A stretch of 64,000 nucleotides of DNA, taken from NCBI RefSeq assembly GCF_006352475.1, contig NZ_VCMZ01000001.1, positions 2,294,001-2,358,000 on the forward strand, written 5' to 3'. Within the stretch, counting starts at the first letter, position 1. Each line of letters begins with the position of its first letter. This DNA comes from Acinetobacter pullicarnis. GTDB lineage: Bacteria > Pseudomonadota > Gammaproteobacteria > Pseudomonadales > Moraxellaceae. Below, in pieces: positions 1 to 9,622 of this stretch. The notes beneath the pieces are model-generated. The model searched no databases. It was given only the letters and a program-made list of their open reading frames with translations, and was not told the origin of the DNA. Position numbers and translations under genes: made by a program.

Positions 1-191
1 TGAATCAGAACCGTAAAACCAAGTAGCGTTAAAACAACCCAAACCACGACCCCCATACTAATCCCGAGAATAATCTTAAAGGTATTGGCCTTGCTGGTGG
101 ATGCTGCACTTTTTGCAATGAGAAGTACATCGGGACCGGGAGTCAGTTGGGCAATAAAATGTAGTGCGCAAATCGAAAGTAACAGTGACAT
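1..191 (-). CDS. RhtB/LysE-family amino-acid exporter, N-terminal fragment cut by window edge
   Basis: The first 63 codons of an inner-membrane exporter start at an ATG on the minus strand and run off the left edge without a stop. Visible are an N-terminal hydrophobic helix, the family hallmark LTPGPDVLLI at about residues 17-26, and a second hydrophobic segment rich in Gly/Val/Leu from about residue 42. RhtB/LysE proteins export amino acids such as homoserine, threonine or lysine by proton antiport; the substrate cannot be told from this fragment. A different LysE-type gene (leuE) lies at 35.9 kb. Family assignment is firm; completeness cannot be judged. Confidence 0.8.
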   Translation of the reverse strand, partial: MSLLLSICALHFIAQLTPGPDVLLIAKSAASTSKANTFKIILGISMGVVVWVVLTLLGFTVLI

Positions 192-345
192 TTAAAACGT
201 GCTCAAACATGAAGATAAAAAGTATAACGATCTTTTTTCAATAAAAATAAAAAAACAATAACAACAATCGATTAAATCATTTTTCCTGGTGGATGCTAAG
301 ATCGCACTGGCTATTTTAAACAGTATGACGCTTTTTCATTTACGA

Positions 346-374
346 TAAAAAACCGAATCATTGATTCGGTTTCT
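346..374 (-). terminator. Rho-independent terminator of fxsA
   Basis: Perfect inverted repeat AACCGAATCA/TGATTCGGTT. Read on the minus strand it is followed by a run of six T, so it ends fxsA transcription about 60 bp after the stop. It may also act weakly for rightward transcription. Confidence 0.8.
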
Positions 375-434
375 TAATTGCTACTCAGCCTTGCGCTAAA
401 GAGAAAGCCTTTAGCCGCACAGGTGATTGATGCC

Positions 435-1004
435 TTACTTCTTCGGTGTAACGTCTTTAAATTCAATTTTCTTATAGTCAGGTTCGACTTCACGCGCCTC
501 ACCATCAATCACATTAGAATCTTGATAATTTGCACCATTTTGATTTTGCATTTGACGCATCAAATCAGCAAATGGGTTTTGATCTGCAGAACCACCTGCA
601 TTCATGCCCCCCATCATGCCACCCATCATTTTTTCCATCATCGCCTGCTGGCGTTTAGCCATCGCTTGCATGAACAAGTTGCGGAACAACTTCTGCACTG
701 GTGGAATCAAAATAAGTAAAGCCAATACATCACTGATTAAACCGGGAATCATTAACAAGAAACCAGCCATAGCCGTTGTGATTTTACCACTAACGGCTGA
801 ATCGCCACCCATTTGACCAGTCATCTGCATTTGCTGTAACTGTGGCATAAGCACAGCAGTACTTGAACGAAGCATCTTCATACCGATGAAAAAAGTAATG
901 AAAAATGAGAAAAAGACATGCCAACCACTAATGAATTGTGCAACCCCAATCCAGACAGCAATTTCAGCAACAATCGCAATTAAAATAATGGGTAAAATTT
1001 TCAT
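435..1004 (-). CDS. fxsA: FxsA-family inner-membrane protein with Met-rich tail
   Basis: A 189-residue membrane protein of the FxsA family; E. coli FxsA overproduction relieves F-plasmid exclusion of phage T7, while its normal role is unclear. Residues about 1-40 form two hydrophobic helices, and residues about 80-105 hold the conserved hydrophobic MIPGLISD segment. The C-terminal third is hydrophilic, with a striking Met/Gly-rich patch (MMEKMMGGMMGGMN) that is not part of the core domain. I chose the ATG at 1004 rather than a TTG at 1013, because an AGAG element sits about 13 nt upstream and family members begin at this point. It is monocistronic, with its own terminator. Confidence 0.85.
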   Translation of the reverse strand: MKILPIILIAIVAEIAVWIGVAQFISGWHVFFSFFITFFIGMKMLRSSTAVLMPQLQQMQMTGQMGGDSAVSGKITTAMAGFLLMIPGLISDVLALLILIPPVQKLFRNLFMQAMAKRQQAMMEKMMGGMMGGMNAGGSADQNPFADLMRQMQNQNGANYQDSNVIDGEAREVEPDYKKIEFKDVTPKK

Positions 1005-1377
1005 TAAGATCAATCATCTCTAAATATAAATGGGGGGATTTCATTTGCAGTACTTAATCGATGGATTAATTTTCTACAAACAATGCTGTAAGTCAGTTGG
1101 AAGGTAGCAATGATACCGAATTAATCTTGGAATAAAACAACTACATATTCATGCCAGACAATGAATTCGACGAAAAAACCCGCAGATTCACCTATAATTG
1201 CAAGTCCCTACTGATTTCAAAGCACTTACATCATAAATTATGGGTACAAAACTAAATTTATCAAGTTAAGCCACGTAAATATTCGGAAAATACCATTTTT
1301 TGTACGAGAAATTAGGCTATGCAGTCACCTTAGCCTTGTGTAACAATATCAACATTATTGATTTTTTAAGCTTAAAT
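1005..1377. other. Intergenic region between divergent fxsA and ruvC
   Basis: No gene recognised. It must hold the fxsA promoter (minus) and the ruvC promoter (plus). A 34-codon ATG frame at 1151-1255 lacks a ribosome binding site and family features. The long frame upstream of ruvC (from 1300) is an in-frame extension that resolvases do not have. Confidence 0.5.
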
Positions 1378-1923
1378 ATGACCTTAATTATTGGCATTGA
1401 TCCAGGCTCTCGTTTAACTGGCTACGGGATTATTGAAAAAGATGGTCAAAAACTCAAATTTGTTGATGCAGGCACTATTCGCACTGAAACCAAAGAAATG
1501 CCTGAACGTCTTAAACGTATTTTTGCTGGGATTCATCGTATTGTAGAATTTCATGGTCCAACTGAAGCTGCTGTAGAACAAGTGTTTATGGCACAAAACC
1601 CCGATTCCGCATTGAAGCTCGGTCAAGCACGAGGCGCCGCGATTGCAGCTTTGGTCAATTCAGATCTAGAGGTCGCAGAATATACGGCCCGACAGATTAA
1701 GCAGTCTGTCGTCGGCTATGGTGCCGCAGAAAAAGAACAAGTACAGATGATGGTTATGAAACTACTCAATTTAAGTATTCAACCACAATCAGATGCAGCA
1801 GATGCACTGGCTGCTGCCATTTGTCACGCACACGCCTCTGGCACCATGAGTAAGCTTGCCGTATTGAATGCACTTGGTGGAATGGCGCGTGGCCGCAGCC
1901 GCACCAGTAGCCGCAGACGTTGA
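1378..1923 (+). CDS. ruvC: Crossover junction endodeoxyribonuclease RuvC
   Basis: Holliday-junction resolvase acting with RuvAB in recombinational repair. This 181-residue protein matches the usual length (173 in E. coli). The four catalytic acidic residues are present: D8 in IGIDPGS, E67 in VEQVFMA, and D139/D142 in DAADALA. The conserved ALKLGQARG segment is at 78-86. The reading frame is open 26 codons further upstream, but those residues are unlike any RuvC, and the ATG giving [10 protein letters not shown] fits the family exactly. The C-terminus is basic ([11 protein letters not shown]), as often seen. It stands alone, without ruvA or ruvB next to it, and converges on glnS across a shared terminator. 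Confidence 0.97.
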   Translation: MTLIIGIDPGSRLTGYGIIEKDGQKLKFVDAGTIRTETKEMPERLKRIFAGIHRIVEFHGPTEAAVEQVFMAQNPDSALKLGQARGAAIAALVNSDLEVAEYTARQIKQSVVGYGAAEKEQVQMMVMKLLNLSIQPQSDAADALAAAICHAHASGTMSKLAVLNALGGMARGRSRTSSRRR

Positions 1924-1979
1924 TTGCTAGACTCAACAAACCAACTCTGCAAACCGAACAATCACCATGACAGCAGATT

Positions 1980-2007
1980 AAAAAACGCAGCCTGAGCTGC
2001 GTTTTTT
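1980..2007. terminator. Bidirectional terminator between ruvC and glnS
   Basis: GCAGC-CTGA-GCTGC hairpin flanked by six A on the left and six T on the right, so it works for both converging genes. Confidence 0.85.
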
Positions 2008-2061
2008 AAGGTCATTGAAAATAGGTCTAAACGCTGTCAGCTTAAATCAGACAGCTTTAAA

Positions 2062-3786
2062 TTACTTACCTGGTTTAAAGCTATCACGTAAATCTAAAAT
2101 GCGGTTAAACACAGGTTTTGCTTCACTGTGATCATAGCGATCTGCGACAAAATAACCTTCACGTTCAAACTGGAAACGATCTTCTGGCTGGGCTTGAGCA
2201 AGTGATGGCTCAATCACAGCTTGAACAACTTTGAGTGAATCTGGATTGAGATTGTCTAAGAAATCTTCTTCGCCCGCTTCTGGATCAGCTTGGCTAAATA
2301 AACGATCATAAATACGTACTTCAGCCGCAATGCCTCGGCTTGCAGAAACCCAATGCAATACACCTTTGACTTTACGGCCTTCTGGATTTTTGCCCAATGT
2401 TTCTGGATCAATTGAACATTTCAATTCAATCACTTCACCAGCAGCATCTTTAATCACGTCATCACATTTAATCACATAACCATGACGCAGACGCACCTCA
2501 CCTTGTGGAATCAAGCGCTTAAAGCCTTTTGGCGGTACTTCTTCAAAGTCTTTACGATCGATATAGATTTCTTGGGTCAAAGGAATCACGCGATCTCCCA
2601 TGTCAACATTAGGATGACGTGCATGGGTCATTTCAAGTTCTGCTGGCAAATTGGTCAACGTCACTTTTAATGGGTTCAATACCGCCATACCCCGTGCAGC
2701 GGTATTTTCGAGTGATTGGCGAATCGAAAACTCAAGCATTGCCACATCAACAATACCATCTGTTTTAGACACTCCGACACGCTTACAGAAATCTCTTAGA
2801 CCTTCTGCGGTAAAACCACGACGACGCATGCCAACAACGGTTGGCATCCGAGGATCATCCCAACCATTCACATAACCTGCTTCAACCAATTTACGTAGTT
2901 TACGCTTGGAGGTAATGGTGTAATCAATATTTAAGCGACTTGATTCATATTGATGCGGCACGGTTTCAGAGCGAACTTTCTCAACCACCCAATCATAGAA
3001 TGGGCGGTGATCCTGGAACTCCAAAGTACATAAAGAATGGGTAATCCCTTCGATTGCATCAGACAGTGGATGCGCATAATCGTACATCGGATACATTTTC
3101 CACTGATCACCGGTTTGGTGATGTGCTGAATGTAATACACGATATAAAATTGGATCACGCATATGTATATTGGATGATGCCATATCAATTTTGGCACGTA
3201 GTACCGCTTGGCCTTCACCAAGTTCACCATTGTTCATTTGTGCAAAGCGCGCTAAATTTTCAGCAACGGTTGTATCGCGATAGGGAGAATTTTTACCAAG
3301 CTCTCTAAATGAACCACGGTTTAAGCGAATTTCCTCAGGACTTTGCAAATCAACATAAGCATCGCCTTGCTCAATCAACTGTACTGCCCACGCATGTAAT
3401 TGATCAAAATAGCTCGATGCATAACGTGGTTCACCTTCCCACTGAAAGCCCAACCACTTTACATCGTTCGCAATACCATCGACATATTCTTGTTCTTCAG
3501 CATCTGGATTAGTGTCATCAAAACGTAAATTACAGACACCTGCAAATTCTTGGGCAATACCAAAGTTCAAGCAAATCGCTTTCACATGACCAATATGTAA
3601 ATAGCCATTTGGCTCAGGTGGAAAACGGGTAACGATTTTTTGAGTATGTCCCGTTTTCAAATCATCAGTAATAACCTGACGAATAAAGTCTAAACCCGCT
3701 TGTTGTTCTTGCTGTTGAGCATCGACAGGCGTAACAGAAGATGTCGGGTTCATTGGCAAATCAGAAACAACAGTGTTCGGCTTCAT
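2062..3786 (-). CDS. glnS: Glutamine--tRNA ligase
   Basis: Class I aminoacyl-tRNA synthetase that charges tRNA-Gln. At 574 residues it is slightly longer than the E. coli enzyme (554) because of a polar, Gln-rich N-terminal extension of about 25 residues. The HIGH signature is at 64-67 inside [12 protein letters not shown]. The KMSKS-equivalent loop reads TSKRKL at 292-297, the normal GlnRS form. The C-terminal anticodon-binding beta-barrels follow. The ribosome binding site before the first ATG is weak (AAAAAG), and an ATG at codon 12 is an alternative start. The gene is transcribed divergently from ppiB. Confidence 0.97.
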   Translation of the reverse strand: MKPNTVVSDLPMNPTSSVTPVDAQQQEQQAGLDFIRQVITDDLKTGHTQKIVTRFPPEPNGYLHIGHVKAICLNFGIAQEFAGVCNLRFDDTNPDAEEQEYVDGIANDVKWLGFQWEGEPRYASSYFDQLHAWAVQLIEQGDAYVDLQSPEEIRLNRGSFRELGKNSPYRDTTVAENLARFAQMNNGELGEGQAVLRAKIDMASSNIHMRDPILYRVLHSAHHQTGDQWKMYPMYDYAHPLSDAIEGITHSLCTLEFQDHRPFYDWVVEKVRSETVPHQYESSRLNIDYTITSKRKLRKLVEAGYVNGWDDPRMPTVVGMRRRGFTAEGLRDFCKRVGVSKTDGIVDVAMLEFSIRQSLENTAARGMAVLNPLKVTLTNLPAELEMTHARHPNVDMGDRVIPLTQEIYIDRKDFEEVPPKGFKRLIPQGEVRLRHGYVIKCDDVIKDAAGEVIELKCSIDPETLGKNPEGRKVKGVLHWVSASRGIAAEVRIYDRLFSQADPEAGEEDFLDNLNPDSLKVVQAVIEPSLAQAQPEDRFQFEREGYFVADRYDHSEAKPVFNRILDLRDSFKPGK

Positions 3787-3950
3787 AACTTTTTAATCAC
3801 TTATAGATAAAGGTAAGAGAGGAAAAAACATTAATTTAAGTATTTAACAAAGAAAAATAACATTTTTGCTTGCCTTGTAGTTTACAGTTTGCTTATGCTT
3901 CTCACAACTGAAAAACCCATGGCATTTCGTCATGTTTAGGAGATTATAGA

Positions 3951-4460
3951 ATGAGTTTTCCTCAAGTCGAATTAAATACCAATAAAGGACGTATTGTCCT
4001 TGAACTAAATTCTGAAAAAGCGCCTAAAACTGTCGCTAACTTTTTAGAGTATGTTCGTGACGGTTTTTATGATGGCGTTATTTTTCACCGCGTGATCGAA
4101 GGATTCATGGTTCAAGGTGGTGGCATGGATGAAAACTTCAAAGAAAAAGCAACTCGCGATTCAATTGAAAATGAAGCAGATAACGGCCTAAGCAATGAAG
4201 TTGGTACTGTTGCAATGGCACGCACTCAAGCACCACATTCTGCTTCTGCACAGTTCTTCATTAACGTGAAAAACAACTCTTTCTTAAACCACACGGGTAA
4301 AACAGCACAAGGCTGGGGCTATGCTGTATTCGGTAAAGTAGTTGAAGGTCTCGATGTTGTTGATACCATCAAAGCTGTACGCACTGGTAACCGTGGTTAT
4401 CATGCAGATGTACCTTTAGAGAATATCGTGATTGAATCTGCTAAAATTATCTCTGAGTAA
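3951..4460 (+). CDS. ppiB: Cyclophilin-type peptidyl-prolyl cis-trans isomerase B
   Basis: Cytoplasmic cyclophilin that catalyses cis-trans isomerisation of prolyl bonds during folding. The protein has 169 residues (E. coli PpiB 164) and no signal peptide, which argues for PpiB over periplasmic PpiA. The catalytic arginine R47 lies in [14 protein letters not shown], and the active-site QFFINVKNN block is intact. An AGGAGA ribosome binding site precedes the ATG by 8-9 nt. It is followed 40 bp later by lpxH in the same direction, a pairing common in gammaproteobacteria, so the two probably form an operon. Confidence 0.96.
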   Translation: MSFPQVELNTNKGRIVLELNSEKAPKTVANFLEYVRDGFYDGVIFHRVIEGFMVQGGGMDENFKEKATRDSIENEADNGLSNEVGTVAMARTQAPHSASAQFFINVKNNSFLNHTGKTAQGWGYAVFGKVVEGLDVVDTIKAVRTGNRGYHADVPLENIVIESAKIISE

Positions 4461-4500
4461 TTTTAGTAATTCAACGTTTTAGTATTCAATAGGAAGCATC

Positions 4501-5220
4501 GTGACCTATCTGTTTATATCAGATTTACATTTGTCACCTGAACACCCTCGATTAATTCGGGGGTTTTTAGATTTGTTAAAACATTATTCACAACAGCAGA
4601 CCCAACTCTATATTTTAGGCGATTGGTTTAATACTTGGATTGGTGATGATTTTCATGCAGCATGGCTTGATGAAATCGTCGTTGCATTAAAACAGTTTAA
4701 CCAGCAAGGCAATCAGATTTATTTTCTGGCAGGTAATCGCGATTTCCTCTTAAATAAAAAATTTTTAAAACAGTTTAATGGCATTTTACTGCCAGATGAA
4801 CTTACGCTTAATATTGCGCAGCAACGCCTACGCATTGAGCATGGCGATGCACTGTGCACAGACGATATCGCTTATCAACGCTTCAAAAAAATCATTCGAC
4901 AACCGCTGTTACTCGCGGTACTCAAAAGAACGCCACTCAAATTTAGAATGCAACTCGCTCAAGGTTTTCGTAAAAAAAGTCAGCAGTCTCAACAAAACAA
5001 AAGCTATGCCATCATGGATGTCAATGATGATGCGGTGGCAGATGCCGTACAAACTGTTGACTTATTAATCCATGGCCATACTCACCGTCCAAGCGTCCAC
5101 CATGAACATGATAAAGTTCGGATTGTATTGGGTGATTGGCGTGAGGAAACATCAGCAGCAGAAATTCTAGAAGTGAATCAGCAAGGCGAATGGAAATGTA
5201 TTACTTGGCCGATTGCCTAA
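4501..5220 (+). CDS. lpxH: UDP-2,3-diacylglucosamine diphosphatase (lipid A pathway)
   Basis: Hydrolyses UDP-2,3-diacylglucosamine to lipid X and UMP, the fourth step of lipid A synthesis, at the inner face of the inner membrane. The calcineurin-like metal site is complete: D8 and H10 in SDLHLS, D41 in GDW, N79 in GNRD, H114 in EHGD, and H193/H195 in HGHTHRP. Length 239 residues matches E. coli LpxH (240). The start is GTG, supported by AGGAAG 4 nt upstream and by the family N-terminus beginning immediately before the first metal motif. Likely co-transcribed with ppiB. Confidence 0.95.
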   Translation: MTYLFISDLHLSPEHPRLIRGFLDLLKHYSQQQTQLYILGDWFNTWIGDDFHAAWLDEIVVALKQFNQQGNQIYFLAGNRDFLLNKKFLKQFNGILLPDELTLNIAQQRLRIEHGDALCTDDIAYQRFKKIIRQPLLLAVLKRTPLKFRMQLAQGFRKKSQQSQQNKSYAIMDVNDDAVADAVQTVDLLIHGHTHRPSVHHEHDKVRIVLGDWREETSAAEILEVNQQGEWKCITWPIA

Positions 5221-5313
5221 ACTCATTTTCATTTACAGGTGCTGAAGATCAAGCGCATATTTTAAAAATTATTATTTATATTAAATCGATCTAATTCACT
5301 TTGGCTAAATAGG

Positions 5314-5319
5314 TATAAT
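5314..5319 (+). promoter_or_regulatory. Candidate -10 element for the nitroreductase gene
   Basis: A perfect TATAAT 36 bp before the nitroreductase ATG in an AT-rich gap. The -35 region is poor, so this rests on the -10 hexamer and its position alone. Confidence 0.4.
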
Positions 5320-5354
5320 CATCTGTATCTTTTATTTAGATTGAATACCTATCT

Positions 5355-6011
5355 ATGGATTTACTCAGTATTTTGCAGCAACGCTATAGTACCAAAGCCT
5401 ACGATTCAAGTAAGAAAATCCCTCAAGCACAATTTGAGGAACTCTTGGCACTCATACGCTTAACACCATCCTCAATTAATATTCAGCCTTGGCATTTTAT
5501 GATTGCAGTCGAGCAAAGTGCCAAACAACGTATTGCTGAATCCTTAATTGGTAACTACGCCTATAATGCAAGTAAAGTCTTAGATTCATCGCATACGCTG
5601 GTATTTTGCAGCAAAACCGATATTGATGAAACCTATTTACAGCAGCTCAATAATCAAGAAAATCTAGATGGTCGTTTTAAAGATCTAGTCTCTCAACAAC
5701 AGCGCCACCAAAGTCTACAGAACTATGTGCAGCATTATCATCAAAGCCAAGGTGATATTTCGAGATGGACTGAAAACCAAACTTTTATTGCCTTGGGTCA
5801 GTTACTCACCACTGCTGCTTTAAAAGGAATTGATGCAACCCCTATCGGTGGATTTAATGCAGAAATTCTCAGCCAGCAATTAAAGCTCGATACGCTCGGA
5901 TTAAAACCAAGTGTAATCGTCGCACTTGGTTATCGCAGCGATAGCGACTTCAATGCAAAACTGCCAAAATCACGTTTAGACGAAAGCGAGATTTTTAGTT
6001 ATATCGCATAA
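5355..6011 (+). CDS. nfsB: Oxygen-insensitive NAD(P)H nitroreductase, NfsB type
   Basis: FMN-dependent flavoenzyme that reduces nitroaromatics, quinones and related electrophiles with NAD(P)H in the cytosol. The 218-residue length equals E. coli NfsB (217). Shared blocks include the N-terminal RYSTKAYDSSKK (FMN phosphate contact), TPSSINIQPWHF, a central DGRF element, and the C-terminal FNAKLPKSRL. The gene stands alone between lpxH and a converging siderophore receptor, with its own terminator. The physiological substrate cannot be told from sequence. Confidence 0.93.
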   Translation: MDLLSILQQRYSTKAYDSSKKIPQAQFEELLALIRLTPSSINIQPWHFMIAVEQSAKQRIAESLIGNYAYNASKVLDSSHTLVFCSKTDIDETYLQQLNNQENLDGRFKDLVSQQQRHQSLQNYVQHYHQSQGDISRWTENQTFIALGQLLTTAALKGIDATPIGGFNAEILSQQLKLDTLGLKPSVIVALGYRSDSDFNAKLPKSRLDESEIFSYIA

Positions 6012-6012
6012 T

Positions 6013-6053
6013 AAAAAATCCACTGTAGGCTATCTCTAACAGTGGATTTTTTT
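6013..6053. terminator. Terminator after nfsB
   Basis: AAAAAATCCACTGT/ACAGTGGATTTTTTT stem with a 12-nt loop and T-runs on both strands. It serves nfsB and possibly the converging receptor gene. Confidence 0.85.
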
Positions 6054-6144
6054 ATACTCGCCCAAATATTTTAAGACAGTATTCAAGCTGCATAAATAAC
6101 CGCTATATTAACAAGGCTGATTTAATCAGCCTTAGATATTAAAC

Positions 6145-8376
6145 CTAGAATTTAGCACGTACAGTGAAGGTCACATTACGCGGTTCGCCCCAATAGATTC
6201 CATTATAAAAACCAACATTCAGATAATATTTTTCATCAAATAAATTATTAATGTTTAAACTGGCTGATAATTCATCATTGATTTTATAACTGGCGAAGGC
6301 ATTGGCCAAATAATAAGATGGCTGTACGATTGTTCCACCGTTGTGGGCATTTTTAGGTGCACCACCCCATTTTTGAGATATTTCACTTTGCCAGTTTACC
6401 CCACCACCGACAGTAAGTTTATTCGCGCCTTTCCATAAGTTTTCAGGTAAGGTATAGCTACTAAAAAGTTTGACTTGGTTTTGTGGAATCGTCGTCGTCG
6501 AGCTCGCATTGGCAGAGGTAACACTATTCACATAAGTATAACCTGCGCTGATATTCCAATTGTCTTGCAACATCCCAATGACTTCGACTTCAAAACCATT
6601 GACTTTCAAACCTTTACCCGTTGACATATAGGCTGTTTCCATATTATCAACTTTGGGAATGGTGCCATTCTTCACCCCATCACGATATTCTTTGTCTTCT
6701 ACAGCAAGATCCTGAACTTTAGACCAGAATACCGCTGCACTGGTGAGTAACTTCGCATCTAAAAACTCCGCTTTAACCCCCATCTCGGTATTACTGCCAA
6801 CCTCAGGATCTAAGTAATTACCTGCTCGATCCCGTTTTCCAGATGGCGTAAACATATCGGTATAACTGGCATAACCGGTATAGGTATCATTGAAGTCATA
6901 AAGTACACCAACATAAGGGACAAATTTCTTGAAACTGCGAGGTTTCAGTCCTGGTTTAGAATTATAATTTTCCCACTCTTCTTTTTTATAATCATAAGTA
7001 TTAAAACGCCCACCGAGTATTAACTTTAAGGGATCAGCTAAATTTAAACGTAGCGTCGAATAATAACCATACAGCTCTGTCGTTTGTTTATCATGATCTC
7101 CATTCAGTTGATAGTTTGGTTTAGGAATATTGCCTGTCCATTCATAATAATTGGGAATTTCGTCTGGATATTTAATATCTGCATCAACATCTTGCGAAGT
7201 GGACTTACTCTTATAACCGCTATAACCCAAAATTAAATCGTGCTGACGACCTAAGAATTGAAATGGTCCCGTCGCATAAAGATCGAGATTGAGCTTTTTA
7301 CTTTCTGAATAGGGAGAAATATTGGTCCACATCCCAATACCCGAACCCGTTTTTGGGTCGGGAAAACCACCGCCCCCATAGGCCATTAACCAACTGCTAT
7401 CCGATGTACTGTGGCTTATTGCCGCTTTTACAAGCCATTCATTTTCAAATGTGTGCTGAATATCCGCAAAAATAGTTTTATCTTTTTGGCTAATCGAACT
7501 CCAATCTGCGGCCAAACTAAAATTACGTGATAAATTGGCTAAGCGACCATCCTTATTAAAGTAAGGCACAGCACCCCAAGTGGAACCTTTAGGTGTGTTG
7601 TCTTGATATTGGAAACCCACAGATGCCGTGGTATTCGCGGTTAGGTCAGCTTCAATAACGGCCATTGCAGCCGTTGATTTTAATTGATAAAAATCCATAT
7701 AGGATTCTTTGTCGGTATAGGCAGCCATAATTCGGCTACGGATACTGCCATCTGAAGTCAATGGAATTGAAGCATCTGCCTCAACCCGAGTATCATCCCA
7801 ACGACCGTAACTTGAACTGACACTGCCTGACAGCTCCTTGGCGGGACGCTTACGGATCATATTAATGGTGGCAGATGGATTACCTGTTGACCCCATTAAA
7901 CCCGAAGCACCTTTAACCACTTCAATTCGGTCAAAAAAGAAACTGTCTGCACGTGGATCATTATCTCCTATGGGCATCCCATCAATTTGCTGGTTTGTAA
8001 TTTTAAAACCACGCGCATAATAATTCGAACGCTCACTATCATTTTTGGTTACAGTCACGCCAGGCGTTGCCGCCAAAATATCATCAATATTATTTAAATT
8101 GCGTTGTTCAATTTGCTCACTGGTAATCACACTGATCGACTGAGGTGTTTCTTTTAAGCTAAGATTAAGTTTAGATGAACTACGTGATGCTTTTGCTTTA
8201 AAGCTACCCGTCCCTTCGCTCTGATCGCCAGAAGTCGCCTTCACAATGATTGTCGGAAGGTTAATAGTGTTCTCAGCTGCATCTTCCTGAGCATAAGCAA
8301 CTTGATTTATCCCCGAAAAAATTAAAACAGTTTTCACTGCCAGACTGAGCGTATTCAGTTTAAGTATTCTATTCAT
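6145..8376 (-). CDS. TonB-dependent siderophore receptor without signalling domain
   Basis: Outer-membrane beta-barrel that imports a ferric siderophore using TonB energy. From the ATG at 8376 the protein has 743 residues with a signal peptide (basic MNRILK, hydrophobic core, AYA cleavage site). A TonB-box-like PTIIVKA follows, then the plug with KETPQSISVIT and ARGF, and a barrel ending in aromatic VRAKF, typical of the FhuE/FpvA siderophore group. The frame stays open to 8454, but those extra codons encode a run of Asn that is a Fur-like box read as protein. The ATG at 8394 is a second candidate start. It is clearly paralogous to the receptor at 58.2-60.7 kb, but lacks that protein's N-terminal signalling domain. 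Exact ligand unknown. Confidence 0.93.
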   Translation of the reverse strand: MNRILKLNTLSLAVKTVLIFSGINQVAYAQEDAAENTINLPTIIVKATSGDQSEGTGSFKAKASRSSSKLNLSLKETPQSISVITSEQIEQRNLNNIDDILAATPGVTVTKNDSERSNYYARGFKITNQQIDGMPIGDNDPRADSFFFDRIEVVKGASGLMGSTGNPSATINMIRKRPAKELSGSVSSSYGRWDDTRVEADASIPLTSDGSIRSRIMAAYTDKESYMDFYQLKSTAAMAVIEADLTANTTASVGFQYQDNTPKGSTWGAVPYFNKDGRLANLSRNFSLAADWSSISQKDKTIFADIQHTFENEWLVKAAISHSTSDSSWLMAYGGGGFPDPKTGSGIGMWTNISPYSESKKLNLDLYATGPFQFLGRQHDLILGYSGYKSKSTSQDVDADIKYPDEIPNYYEWTGNIPKPNYQLNGDHDKQTTELYGYYSTLRLNLADPLKLILGGRFNTYDYKKEEWENYNSKPGLKPRSFKKFVPYVGVLYDFNDTYTGYASYTDMFTPSGKRDRAGNYLDPEVGSNTEMGVKAEFLDAKLLTSAAVFWSKVQDLAVEDKEYRDGVKNGTIPKVDNMETAYMSTGKGLKVNGFEVEVIGMLQDNWNISAGYTYVNSVTSANASSTTTIPQNQVKLFSSYTLPENLWKGANKLTVGGGVNWQSEISQKWGGAPKNAHNGGTIVQPSYYLANAFASYKINDELSASLNINNLFDEKYYLNVGFYNGIYWGEPRNVTFTVRAKF

Positions 8377-8396
8377 GAAGTTAATACGAACCATTA

Positions 8397-8415
8397 AATG
8401 AGAATCGTTATTATT
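8397..8415 (-). promoter_or_regulatory. Fur-box-like operator of the receptor gene
   Basis: On the plus strand the core reads AATGAGAATCGTTATT, matching 13 of 16 positions of the AATGATAATCATTATC part of the Fur consensus, with further ATT repeats beside it. It lies about 20 bp upstream of the chosen start, where a repressor would block transcription when iron is plentiful. Match judged by eye. Confidence 0.6.
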
Positions 8416-8615
8416 ATTGTTTTGATTTGTATAGTAAACCCTTTTTAAAATCAATATTTAGCTTTTATTACAGCATTACATAGCGAGAATTTAACTGTTA
8501 ACACTAGGTTAAATAGAAGTTAACAGTCACGGCAATTATATTTAGGGATTGCGCTATTTGAATAGTTTTAACTGGAGCTAAATTCCACCCAACTGTAAAT
8601 GGCTCTTTATGATTA

Positions 8616-9470
8616 TTAAACTGCCATCGCCAAACACAACACGCTCATTACCCCGAGTAGTAAGGCAAGAAATAATTCTTTTCGAAGCTGCTCTTTAAAT
8701 AAGATCACGCCCAGCAGACCACCTAAAAACATCACTAGAATATTCATGCCAACAAAGACCACTGCTGGTGAATCTTTTAATAATTGATGTGCTTTCACAT
8801 AGAGGGCAATATTGGCGAAATTGAATAACCCTAAGACAAGACCTGCGCTAATCGCCTGCTTATTCCATTGGGTTTTTTGAACAAATAGAACCACAAGTGT
8901 AAAAATGAAGGCCAAGATAAAACTTAAATTAATTGTTACTGCAAACTGTAAGCCAAGACTACTGGTGTATTTAAGCAGAACATCCACCAATGCATAGCCC
9001 CCCCATACAGCCAATAAAGCATACAGCCCAGTTTTAGGCATCGCCTGTGTTGTATTCAGCCCAGACTTTGAAAATAATAAAAGTAAAATGGCAGCAAGCC
9101 CAAGCACCAATCCCAAAGCCTTGAGTAGATTTAATTGTTCTTGGAACAGCATAAATGCTGCGATCACCGATAGAATCACGGAAAGTCGTTGGGCAATTTC
9201 GGTTTTTACCATCCCAACTGTTTGTAAGGCCTTACCCAAACATAAAAAAATACTGGGCAAGATAATCGCCAAAAGGATGATAATCCACCATGGCGTACCT
9301 GTAATAGATATATGACTAAAATCGGGCTTAAACCAGAAAAAACATAAAATACTAGCAATGGCATAATTCGATGCCACCATTTGTAAAGTATTTAAGCCTC
9401 GCGCTTTAAATAACTTCATTAAAGCAGAGACCAATACACTACATAATGCTGCCGCAAAGACCAGTTGCAT
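8616..9470 (-). CDS. EamA-family (DMT) transporter
   Basis: Inner-membrane drug/metabolite transporter of about ten hydrophobic helices, built from two EamA repeats; substrate unknown. I start it at the ATG at 9470 (284 residues), which has a clear AGGAAAG ribosome binding site and begins directly with the first helix. The longer frame from 9524 adds a charged 18-residue stretch without support. No motif identifies the exported compound. It stands alone between the siderophore receptor and the fba terminator. Confidence 0.85.
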   Translation of the reverse strand: MQLVFAAALCSVLVSALMKLFKARGLNTLQMVASNYAIASILCFFWFKPDFSHISITGTPWWIIILLAIILPSIFLCLGKALQTVGMVKTEIAQRLSVILSVIAAFMLFQEQLNLLKALGLVLGLAAILLLLFSKSGLNTTQAMPKTGLYALLAVWGGYALVDVLLKYTSSLGLQFAVTINLSFILAFIFTLVVLFVQKTQWNKQAISAGLVLGLFNFANIALYVKAHQLLKDSPAVVFVGMNILVMFLGGLLGVILFKEQLRKELFLALLLGVMSVLCLAMAV

Positions 9471-9550
9471 GTTTCTTTCCTGAGTTATTTTAAGTTCAAG
9501 CGTTTTATCTACATAACCACGCATAGCGAAGTAATATGATTTTGTTTAAT

Positions 9551-9575
9551 AAAAAAGCCCACAATTGTGGGCTTT
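9551..9575 (-). terminator. Terminator of fba
   Basis: Perfect AAAGCCCACAA/TTGTGGGCTTT palindrome followed on the minus strand by six T, about 50 bp past the fba stop. Confidence 0.85.
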
Positions 9576-9622
9576 GATTTTATAACGAGATAGACAATAT
9601 AACAGCAGTAATCAGGCGAAGA

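Noticed and set aside
1151..1255. 34-codon frame between fxsA and ruvC
   Set aside because: No ribosome binding site, no hydrophobic or motif content.
1300..1377. Upstream extension of the ruvC frame
   Set aside because: RuvC proteins begin at the IIGIDPGS strand; the extension is unlike any family member.
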